A stretch of DNA of 64,000 nt from contig JAYZFQ010000084.1 of the NCBI GenBank assembly GCA_036336695.1, positions 9,913 to 73,912 of the forward strand, written 5' to 3'. Shown here piece by piece: positions 25,413 to 32,806 of this stretch (within the stretch, counting starts at the first letter, position 1; the number at the start of each line of letters is the position of its first letter). The position numbers and the translations under genes are program-made. This DNA is from GCA-2729515 sp036336695 (GTDB taxonomy: Bacteria; Myxococcota_A; UBA9160; SMWR01). The notes below the pieces were generated by a model that worked only from the letters and a program-made list of their open reading frames with translations, did not search any database and had not been told where the DNA came from.

Positions 25413-26381
25413 CTAGCGCTGGATCGTCAGGGCCTCGGCGGCGACGACCCCCCAGGACCCGTCCGGGTCGAACGCCTGGATCTTGTCGGCCAGTTGCGCG
25501 GTGTCGGGGCCGAGGTTCTTCTCGTAGACGATGCCCGTCTGGTTCACCAGGAACGTCATGACACCGGAAGCTCCGTACTGAGCCGGGCGGGCGATCAAGG
25601 CGAATCCGTTCGTCATGGCGCCGTCGACGACGTAGTCCATGGATCCGCCGTAAGCCTCGGGTCCTTGGGCGAGCAGGATGCGGTAGACGTAGCCGTGGTA
25701 GGGCGTGTCGGGTCCCTGGCTCCCGGAGTAGCCCTCGGCGCGCGCGGCTGCGTAGAGTTCCCCCAGCGGGCTGGGAAGTTCGCCAGGGCCGACCTTCCAG
25801 AAAAGCCCGTCCTTTTTTCCAGGGGTACTGGTGAGGGTTCGCGCGTACTGGGGCGTTCCTCCCATCGGGTTTCGGGCGAAGTACTCGCGCTCGGCATCCA
25901 CGAAGGCAAGGCTCGCCTGGATGGCACTGAATTCGTTGCGGCCGATCCGGCGGTTCAGCATCTCTTCGCGCCCGCTGGCGGTGTCGAAGCGCCAACCGTC
26001 GTTGCCCGGAACCAGCGGGATGGGAAAGGCCCAATTGCTCGCTCCGGCTTCGAGGATCTTGCTCCCCTCGTTTCCGGCCACCCACTGGTGCTTCTTTTCG
26101 TAGGCCGAGACGAACACCTTGCGCAGGTACGCGTCCGAGGTCGGATCGCCCGAGGACACGAGGGCGGCGGCATCGGTCCCGAAGATGGCGAGGAGCCGTT
26201 CCGTGTCGTTCGTTCGGGCCGCCTCGACGAGCGCTGCCCCTGCGCCCGCCGGCGATGCGAAGAGTTCGGGGCCGTGCGCGTCCGCGTGGGAAGCCACCGG
26301 TGCGAGCAAGACTGCAGTGGTCGCCAGGAATCGGGCGAGACTCGATCGCGCCTGGATCCGCGTCATCGGGGTTCCCTTCAT
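25413..26381 (-). CDS. DUF2950 exported protein
   Basis: A 322-residue protein with a signal peptide (FLATTAVLLAPVASHADA). The DUF2950 pattern is clear: FASPAGAGAALVEAARTND, QWVAGNEGSKILEAGASNWAFPIPLV, RRIGRNEFSAIQA, DGLFWKV, PYHGYVYRIL and a late KNLGPDTAQLADKI. The family is exported and nearly always paired with DUF3300; its role is unknown. The ATG at 26381 overlaps the DUF3300 stop (ATGA) and has GGAGG upstream, so translation is coupled. Converges on the TPR-like gene. Confidence 0.88.
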   Translation of the reverse strand: MKGTPMTRIQARSSLARFLATTAVLLAPVASHADAHGPELFASPAGAGAALVEAARTNDTERLLAIFGTDAAALVSSGDPTSDAYLRKVFVSAYEKKHQWVAGNEGSKILEAGASNWAFPIPLVPGNDGWRFDTASGREEMLNRRIGRNEFSAIQASLAFVDAEREYFARNPMGGTPQYARTLTSTPGKKDGLFWKVGPGELPSPLGELYAAARAEGYSGSQGPDTPYHGYVYRILLAQGPEAYGGSMDYVVDGAMTNGFALIARPAQYGASGVMTFLVNQTGIVYEKNLGPDTAQLADKIQAFDPDGSWGVVAAEALTIQR

Positions 26382-27607
26382 CGCCGTCGTCCTCCGCCAA
26401 AGTGCCGTCCGCCGCCTCGTCCTCCGCCCCAACCGCCGCCGCCGCCGCCGAAGCTGTCCCGGCTGGCGCGGCCGCGATTGGAATTGCGGCGCGCTTCAAC
26501 GCCGTTGCCGGCGCCGCCGAACGCGCCGTCACCCCAGCGGGATTGCCCCTGCTGGCGCGCGCCCGCGCGGTTTTGCTCGAAGCCCCCTTGCCGGGTGTTG
26601 GCGCCTTCGCGCTTTCCCCCGAAACTTCCGCCGCCGGAACCCGCGCCCTTGAAGCGGTCGGCGTTGCCCTGGGCGATCTGCTGCCGCCCCTTCTCCGCGT
26701 GTCCGCGGAAGGAGTCTCGGGCCTTCTGTCTCTGGGCCGAATTGTCGCCGTATCTGTTCTGGAGGTTCCGGTCGCCGTACCCGACGCCCCTGCGGTGGGT
26801 GTTGTCGTGTTTCCAGGTGTTGTTGGTGATGTTGGTTCTGTTGAAATTGTTGTAACGGTTGACGTTGATGTTGACTTCGGACCGGCCCCAGTTGCAGTTG
26901 CCCCAGAGCGCAGCGCCGACGGCCATGCCCATGCCGAACGAGATTGCTGAAGACGCATACCGGTAGCCGGGGGGGTACCAGTAGAAGGGCGCGTAGGCGG
27001 GGTAGGGCCACACGCCGTACACGACCGTCGGGTTGTAGGTGGGGACGTAGACGACTTCCGGGTTTGCGGGCTGGATGATGATGGTCTGCGACTGGTTGCC
27101 TGTGGGTTTGTCCTCGACTGTCACGGTCTGCTGATCATTGCTCTTGAGGTTCCCGGCGTCCTCGGCGCGCTTTCGCAGCCCTTGGATTGCACTCATGACG
27201 TCCGATTGCTGTGCGAGGAACGCGTTGCCCAGTTGGGTGGTCCAGTCGAGCTTGTCGTTCATCATTTCCAGCGTCTGCGGAAACGCGGTGAGCGACTTCA
27301 CGCTCGCGTCCCAGCTTTCTTTCTGGAGCGCGGCCTCGAGTTGCTTGCCTTCCAGCTTTGGGTTGGCCTTTACCCAGCGCGCGGCCTCGACGATTTCCAG
27401 GGGGTAGGTGGAGGCCATCAGCACCTGGGCGATCAGGGAATCCGGGTACAGGGCGATGGGAGCCACGAGTTGATCGAGCTGCTCCGTGGAGAGGGTCTTC
27501 GTGTCGCTCTTGGCCCCCTGCGCAGCCGGGATCCAGGCAAGCAGAGCCAGGAGAACCACGAGCGTGGGTTCTCCGAGAGAACGCATCGGGCTTCGGGTGC
27601 GGGTCAC
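26378..27607 (-). CDS. DUF3300 exported protein with Gly/Arg-rich tail
   Basis: A 409-residue protein with a signal peptide ending near AAQGA. The N-terminal DUF3300 domain has LDQLVAPIALYPDSLIAQVL, STYPLEIVEAARWVKANP, ALQKESWDASVKSL and LGNAFLAQQSDVM. A strand QTIIIQPANPEVVYVPTYNP is followed by a Tyr/Trp/Pro membrane-like patch (PYPAYAPFYWYPPGYRY) and a long Asn-, Gly- and Arg-rich disordered tail ending GGRHFGGGRRR. It is likely envelope-attached. First gene of the DUF3300-DUF2950 operon. The GTG start at 27607 has GAGGAGAGG upstream; an ATG lies seven codons later. Confidence 0.88.
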   Translation of the reverse strand: MTRTRSPMRSLGEPTLVVLLALLAWIPAAQGAKSDTKTLSTEQLDQLVAPIALYPDSLIAQVLMASTYPLEIVEAARWVKANPKLEGKQLEAALQKESWDASVKSLTAFPQTLEMMNDKLDWTTQLGNAFLAQQSDVMSAIQGLRKRAEDAGNLKSNDQQTVTVEDKPTGNQSQTIIIQPANPEVVYVPTYNPTVVYGVWPYPAYAPFYWYPPGYRYASSAISFGMGMAVGAALWGNCNWGRSEVNINVNRYNNFNRTNITNNTWKHDNTHRRGVGYGDRNLQNRYGDNSAQRQKARDSFRGHAEKGRQQIAQGNADRFKGAGSGGGSFGGKREGANTRQGGFEQNRAGARQQGQSRWGDGAFGGAGNGVEARRNSNRGRASRDSFGGGGGGWGGGRGGGRHFGGGRRR

Positions 27608-27879
27608 TGGGGTTCCTCTCCTCGCTTTTGACTCGGAAAGCTCGGCATTCGGTCGCGGCGTTCCGACGACTGCGCCGCCGGCGGCCGTCCATCGTGGAGC
27701 CTCCTATGACCGATCGGGAGACATTCTGTCAACTGCGTTCATTCCGTCTCGCGAAATCCCGGTTCGCCGTCGGGTCGGGACTCGGTATTGCGGAGCCGAT
27801 TTCGTCCACCGGGAACGCGCTGGGCCCGGCCGAGCAATGTGTGCGATTTTACGGGCGCTGCCAACGGGGTGACGCGCCG

Positions 27880-28557
27880 ATGAAGGACGAATGGAAGCGG
27901 CTACTGGGTCAACTCGACGGGATCGAGGCGCGCCCGGCTCAGGCGCTGGAGTACGTGCGCGGGTGCGCCGAGCAGGGCGACGCCGCCAGCGTACTGGCCG
28001 CCCTGGATGAGTTCGCCGTCACCCAGGGCTTCCTGATGAACGTGGGCCCGGTGAAGGGCGTGCTCCTGGAGGAAGAGGCCGCCCGAGCGGGGACGGAAGC
28101 CCGTGTACTCGAACTCGGCGCCCATTGCGGCTATTCGGCAATCCTCCTGGCGCGACGGCTCGAGGGCAACGGGCGGCTGGTCTCCGTGGATTCGAGCCGG
28201 GTCTCCGTGGACGCGACCCTCGGAATCGTGGCGTTTGCCGGTCTGGCGGACCGTGTCGAAGTGCTGTGCGGAGACTCCACGCCGACGCTTCCATCGCTCG
28301 AGGGTCCCTTCGACTTCGTGTTCCTCGACCATTGGAAGGGTCTCTACCGGACGGACCTGGAGGCCATGGAGTCGGCCGGTCTCTTGCGCCCCGGGAGCGT
28401 TGTCTTCGCCGATAACGTCGGACCGATGTTCGGCGCTGACGAATACCTGGCCTATGTGCGCGACTGTGGCCGGTACGAAAGCCGCCACCTGGTTTCGACC
28501 GTGGAATACACGGAGATCGAGGACGCCGTCGAAATCTCCACCTACCTCGGGCCCTGA
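27880..28557 (+). CDS. SAM-dependent O-methyltransferase, COMT-like
   Basis: A 225-residue methyltransferase of the catechol O-methyltransferase type. VLELGAHCGYSAILLARRL is the SAM-binding loop, VSVDSSRVSV holds the acidic ribose ligand position, FVFLDHWKGLY supplies the metal-binding Asp and its neighbours, and FADNVGPM a second metal ligand region (Asp-Asn). It is expected to methylate a vicinal diol such as a catechol using Mg2+. The start at 27880 matches family length; an ATG at 27706 would add a 58-residue extension with no recognised content. The TauE gene follows seven bases after its stop. Confidence 0.85.
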   Translation: MKDEWKRLLGQLDGIEARPAQALEYVRGCAEQGDAASVLAALDEFAVTQGFLMNVGPVKGVLLEEEAARAGTEARVLELGAHCGYSAILLARRLEGNGRLVSVDSSRVSVDATLGIVAFAGLADRVEVLCGDSTPTLPSLEGPFDFVFLDHWKGLYRTDLEAMESAGLLRPGSVVFADNVGPMFGADEYLAYVRDCGRYESRHLVSTVEYTEIEDAVEISTYLGP

Positions 28558-28563
28558 GCCGCG

Positions 28564-29307
28564 GTGGCGCCACCCGTGTCTCTGCTTCCCGTTGACCCGG
28601 CGGAATTTTTGGTTGCGCTCGGGGTGGTGGTGCTCGGTTCTGCTGTCCAGGCGACCGTCGGTTTCGGCCTCGCCCTCATCGCGGCTCCCGTCTTGATGCT
28701 GATCCATCCAGCGTTCGTTCCAGGGCCGCTCATGGCGGCGGCGCTCGTCTTGGTCCTTTTGATGGCGTACCGGGATCACGATGCGATCGACTTTGCCGGA
28801 CTGGGCTACGCCATGGCAGGTCGGGTCGTGGGAACGCTCGCGGCTGGGCTCTTTCTCGCCGTGGCTTCCATCGCGACCTTCAACCTCGTATTCGGGGGGC
28901 TGGTGCTGGCTGCGGCGCTCATCAGCGCTTTCGGTTTTCGCGTCACTCCGGGTCCCAGGAATACGACGATTGCGGGGGCGCTTTCCGGGTTGATGGGAAC
29001 CATCTCCTCGATTGGCGGTCCGCCGATGGCGCTCCTCTACCAGGGCGCGGGCACGACCCGTCTCCGGGGAACCCTCGCAGGCTTCTTCATCGCTGGCGGC
29101 GCATTCACACTCGGCGTTCTTGCCGTGGTGGGCCGCTTCGGCTGGGAGGAGTTGCGGCTGGCCGGACTCCTGGCGCCGGCCACGCTGGTGGGGTTCCTGC
29201 TCGCGCTACCCCTGCGCCGGCGGGTGTCCGAAGGCGCGGCGCGGCCCGTCATCATCGTGCTCTCTGCCGCTTGCGGTATCGCCGTATTGTGGCGGACGGT
29301 TGCCTAG
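28564..29307 (+). CDS. TauE/SafE-family membrane transporter
   Basis: A 247-residue inner-membrane protein with about eight hydrophobic helices. The family's first repeat motif appears as GSAVQATVGFGLALIAAPVL and the second as ALSGLMGTISSIGGPPMALLY. TauE/SafE proteins are thought to export sulfoacetate, sulfite or related anions. It begins at a GTG seven bases after the methyltransferase stop and is probably co-transcribed with it. Two other TauE genes are in the window (47095 and 63499), of a different subtype. Confidence 0.88.
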   Translation: MAPPVSLLPVDPAEFLVALGVVVLGSAVQATVGFGLALIAAPVLMLIHPAFVPGPLMAAALVLVLLMAYRDHDAIDFAGLGYAMAGRVVGTLAAGLFLAVASIATFNLVFGGLVLAAALISAFGFRVTPGPRNTTIAGALSGLMGTISSIGGPPMALLYQGAGTTRLRGTLAGFFIAGGAFTLGVLAVVGRFGWEELRLAGLLAPATLVGFLLALPLRRRVSEGAARPVIIVLSAACGIAVLWRTVA

Positions 29308-29319
29308 CGGAAGCGTCGG

Positions 29320-29344
29320 GCCCGGTGGGTGGGCGTTACCGGGC
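29320..29344. terminator. Hairpin between convergent genes
   Basis: GCCCGGT (29320-29326) and ACCGGGC (29338-29344) form a perfect 7-bp stem with an 11-base loop, overlapping the end of the PEP-CTERM gene. It lies right after the TauE stop. No T-run is present, so its termination role is inferred from position. Confidence 0.4.
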
Positions 29345-30037
29345 GTTGCGAGAACGGCTGCGCCGAAGACCCGCGAGCGCGGTGATGCCCGCCGCGAGGA
29401 GCACGCCGGTTCCCGGTTCTGGAATCGGCACGGCCGCAGAGGCCTCGATGAAGTACGTGCCGAAGATGACCAGGCTCTCGGTTTCGCCGTAGGTTGCGCC
29501 ATCGATCTGGTTGAGCGTGACCGAGTTGATTGTGACGGTGGAGGGAGTCGAGGAAACGACCCCCGTAAAGGATTGGACCGGAAAGGAGATGCCGTTCCCC
29601 GACGTGGCCGGGTTGGTTCCGGTCGAATCGGTTGCCCCCCAGCTCCCGTCGACCGTGAGCGGCCCGGCGACACTGGTGTAGTGACTCGGGAGACCCGAGC
29701 CCAGCAGGGTGGAGAAGCTGGCGTCGCCCTCCAAGACGGCGCTTTCTACCGTGATGTTGTCGTAGCCCCCGAAGGGCGTGGTCAGGGCGATCGGAGTCGC
29801 AGAGATCGTGACCCGGATTGCCTCGATGCTGAGCGCCGCCGAGTCCAGGGTGATGCTGTCGCCGGTCAGGGAGACGTTCGGCGCGGAGCCAATCTGGGTT
29901 CCATCGGTCAGCTTGACGACGATATCGACGTACCCGGAATCGATGTCGTAGACCACCGGAACCGCGTTGGCGGTGCCTGCGAGCAGCAATCCGAAGAAAA
30001 GGCCCGCCGCGGACCTCAACTTGTAGGGCAACGCCAC
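29336..30037 (-). CDS. PEP-CTERM sorting-domain protein
   Basis: A 233-residue exported protein. A signal peptide (AAGLFFGLLLAGTANA) is followed by a beta-rich Ser/Thr-rich body and a C-terminal PEP-CTERM tag: IPEPGTGVLLAAGITALAG and a basic RRSRSRNAR end. This tag directs proteins to exosortase, which cleaves them during export to the cell surface or exopolysaccharide. The exosortase is not in the window. The body resembles other orphan PEP-CTERM proteins with no known function. GTG start at 30037 with GGAAGGGG upstream. Confidence 0.85.
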   Translation of the reverse strand: MALPYKLRSAAGLFFGLLLAGTANAVPVVYDIDSGYVDIVVKLTDGTQIGSAPNVSLTGDSITLDSAALSIEAIRVTISATPIALTTPFGGYDNITVESAVLEGDASFSTLLGSGLPSHYTSVAGPLTVDGSWGATDSTGTNPATSGNGISFPVQSFTGVVSSTPSTVTINSVTLNQIDGATYGETESLVIFGTYFIEASAAVPIPEPGTGVLLAAGITALAGLRRSRSRNAR

Positions 30038-30129
30038 GGAACCCCTTCCGTTTCACGCTCTCGACGGAGAACCGTTGAGAAGACAGCGGCACGAGAGTAC
30101 TCCAGCGGACCCTGGAATGTTGAGGTTCT

Positions 30130-30152
30130 TGGGTTTTCGATGAGAAAACCCA
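30130..30152. repeat. Perfect 9-bp inverted repeat
   Basis: TGGGTTTTC (30130-30138), loop GATGA, GAAAACCC plus A (30144-30152) form a perfect stem. It sits between two minus-strand genes, 146 bases after the end of the spermidine-synthase-like gene and 92 bases before the PEP-CTERM start. It may be a terminator without T-tail, or a regulatory site for the PEP-CTERM gene. Confidence 0.45.
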
Positions 30153-30297
30153 GGTTGCTTGCCCACCGGATTGCCGCGCTCCGAGCGGTCTCCTCCCGCA
30201 CTCCATCGCCGACCCTCGCGCTTCGGCCGTGGGGATACGTCGCGTACCGGCTCGAGTCCGGGCGTGGGGCGCGGTGCGGTTGTCTGCTGAAACAGGT

Positions 30298-32496
30298 TCA
30301 CCCGTTCCAAAGAAGGGTGTTGGACGGACTCGCGTGCGGGGGCGCTGCCGACCCGGATCGAAGCGGAGTGCAGACGCCCGAATCCGAGCGTGGATCAAGG
30401 AATTCCGATTCGGGCCGGAGAATTCGCAGCAGGTCGCTGTAATCGTCGGTCCAGAGCGGGACCCCGATGAGACGCTGTTTGTCAGGCTCCCAAACTTGTG
30501 CTGAATCGGCGCAGGCGAGGGCGGCGATGGCCTCCACCGCGTCGGCGTCCTTGCTGACGATGACCCACCGGGAGGCGTACGAGGCGCCGTGGTCGTCGTT
30601 CGTGATGGCCACTGCGGGAAGGCCGGCGTGCTGTGCCCACTGCAGCACGAGGGAGACCAGGTCCAGGTGGCGCGTCGAGAGGTGGAACGCGATGACCCCA
30701 TCCACTGCCACGCGGCGGCGGTAGAGGGCGAAGGCCTCCTGGGTGAGAAGGTGCACCGGTACGGCGTCGCTCGCGAAGGCATCGAGCACGAGCAGATCCA
30801 GCGGCGCCTCGTTGCCACGGGCAAGTTCGGCTTCGATCGAGAGGCGCCCATCGCCGGGCACCACGCGGACATCGGACCGGCTATCCCCCAGGTAGGTGAA
30901 CCGGCCCGTGTCGCGCGCGATTCGGATGACATCCGGGTCGATCTCGTAGAAGCGAATGCGGTCGCCGGGCCGTCCGTAGGCCGCCAGGGTTCCGATGCCA
31001 AGCCCGACCACTCCGATGCGTCGGTCCGCCTTCGCCCGGAGTGCGCGCATGACGAAGCCGATCCCGGTCCGGGTGCCGTAGTAGGCCGTCGGTCTGCGCG
31101 GGGTGGGGTGGATTAGTTGCGCGCCGTGGAGCGTGGTGCCGCTGCTGAGTTCTCGTTGGATGCGGTCCGGGTTCTCCGCCTTCACCTCGGTCACGGTGAG
31201 TACGCCGAAGAAGTTGCGTTCCTGGAGCAGCACGCCCCGTCGGGTTGGAAATGCGGCCCAGCCCGTGCCGAGCGCGAGCAGTGCGGCGCAGACGAGAGCC
31301 AGGGAGCGCCACGTGCGTCTGCGAGGACTCGCCTGCAAGGGTCCGGACCGATCCCGCCAGCAGCAGGCCAGAAAGAGCAGCCAGCACGCGACGAGGCCGA
31401 TCGGAAGTTCGAAGTAGTCCGAGAAGAGCAGGGGAGCGGCGAGCCCGACGAAGAGACCGCCCAGCGCGCCCCCTCCGGCGACGCAGAGATAGAAGGTGGT
31501 GAGACGCGCCGGCGCGGGGCGCAGGCGGTAGAGTTCGCCGTGGGCGAGCATGCACCACGAGAACAGTGCGACCGAGTAGAGCGCGATCTTCGCGTCCATC
31601 GAACCCGTACTCGACCACCAGCCCTGTTCGTCCGACGCGGCCCACACGCCGAGAATGGCGACTGTCGCAGCGGCTGCCAGCGCCGCGACCGCGCCGCGCC
31701 GATACGCTCCGTCCGATGAAAAGCAGACGATGAGCGTCAAGAGATAGAGAGAGAGGGGAAGCACCCAGAGAAACGGGATGCTTGCGATGTCGAGACAGAG
31801 TTCGTTGGTAACGCCGAGGAGCAGCACCACGGCGACGGCGGGCAGGAAGATCCATAGCAGGACGTTCGGGAAACCAGGGGCAGCGGTCGGGGAAGTCGGC
31901 GTCGCGGTGGTTGCGGTGCTGCGTGTTGCCCGCCACGCGCAGAGCAGGAGCGCCAGCCCGCAGGCCGCGAATGCCCACGACCACAGCCGGGACGCCTGGG
32001 CGAGGCCCAGTGTCGGCTCGATGGCGAAGGGAAAGCCGACCAGGGCGACCAGGGACCCGAGGTTGGACGCCGCGTAGAGCGGGTACGGGGAGCGGTTCGG
32101 AAAGACTCTCGCGTACCAGGCCTGCACGAGGGGGCCGCTGGCCGCGAGCAAGAAGAATGGCAGGCCGACGCTGGCGACCAGGGTCAGGAGAATGCGCGAG
32201 CGCGGGTCTGCCCCGGGATCGGGCTGCCAGGACGCGTCGGGGAGCACGGGGAGTGCCAGCAGCGCGGCGACGAGGAGGCCGCCGTGCACGACCGGCTGGA
32301 GCCGCGGGGGGGCGCCCCGGATCAGCAGGTGCGCGTAGGCGTACCCGAGAAAGAGTGTCGATTGGTAGAAGGTGAGACACAGGGTCCACACGCCCGTGCC
32401 GCCGCCGAACCACGGCAGGATCTGCTTGCCCACCATGGGCTGCACCAGGAAGAGCAGGAACGCACTCGCGAAAATCGACCCGACGAACCACGGCAC
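30298..32496 (-). CDS. Membrane protein fused to spermidine-synthase-like domain
   Basis: A 732-residue two-part protein. The first 400 or so residues are a membrane domain of about ten helices, starting FASAFLLFLVQPMVGKQILPWFGG, a pattern typical of this fused family. The C-terminal part is a Rossmann methyltransferase-like domain with VVGLGIGTLAAYG, RIRFYEIDPDV, VVPGDGRLSIE and LLVLDAFASDAVPVHLLT, matching spermidine synthases. Fused members are common and are not proven polyamine synthases. The start is a GTG at 32496 at the natural beginning of the first helix. It is divergent from the chitin enzyme. Confidence 0.85.
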   Translation of the reverse strand: MPWFVGSIFASAFLLFLVQPMVGKQILPWFGGGTGVWTLCLTFYQSTLFLGYAYAHLLIRGAPPRLQPVVHGGLLVAALLALPVLPDASWQPDPGADPRSRILLTLVASVGLPFFLLAASGPLVQAWYARVFPNRSPYPLYAASNLGSLVALVGFPFAIEPTLGLAQASRLWSWAFAACGLALLLCAWRATRSTATTATPTSPTAAPGFPNVLLWIFLPAVAVVLLLGVTNELCLDIASIPFLWVLPLSLYLLTLIVCFSSDGAYRRGAVAALAAAATVAILGVWAASDEQGWWSSTGSMDAKIALYSVALFSWCMLAHGELYRLRPAPARLTTFYLCVAGGGALGGLFVGLAAPLLFSDYFELPIGLVACWLLFLACCWRDRSGPLQASPRRRTWRSLALVCAALLALGTGWAAFPTRRGVLLQERNFFGVLTVTEVKAENPDRIQRELSSGTTLHGAQLIHPTPRRPTAYYGTRTGIGFVMRALRAKADRRIGVVGLGIGTLAAYGRPGDRIRFYEIDPDVIRIARDTGRFTYLGDSRSDVRVVPGDGRLSIEAELARGNEAPLDLLVLDAFASDAVPVHLLTQEAFALYRRRVAVDGVIAFHLSTRHLDLVSLVLQWAQHAGLPAVAITNDDHGASYASRWVIVSKDADAVEAIAALACADSAQVWEPDKQRLIGVPLWTDDYSDLLRILRPESEFLDPRSDSGVCTPLRSGSAAPPHASPSNTLLWNG

Positions 32497-32806
32497 GTCG
32501 CGGGAGCATAAGCCATGCGGGCGTTGTCCCGTGTCCGGACAGCGGGCCCCGGTACGAACGGGTGACGGGATTGCCCCCCGCGGGTCGCGCCCCCGGCCTG
32601 CCTGTTGTCCCGGCCGGAATCGTCCGACTGCGAAGGCGTTTGTGCGGTTCCAGCTGTTGTCCCGCGACTTCCCGAACTCTTCTTGAACGTGTGCACGGAA
32701 CTTTTCTGCCGTGGCCGCGATCGAAGGGGGGACCTTTCCGCAGTGCCTTCGATCACAGACTCAACGCCGGTGAGTTGCGACGCTTTGACTGAGCCGAGGA
32801 GACATC
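32497..32806. other. Divergent intergenic region, 310 bp
   Basis: The region lies between the spermidine-synthase-like gene and the LPMO/chitinase gene. It has an imperfect hairpin CACGG...CCGTG around 32694-32713 and a GAGGAGA ribosome site just before 32807. I see no gene. Control sites for a substrate-induced chitin enzyme would be expected here, but none is recognisable by eye. Confidence 0.4.
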
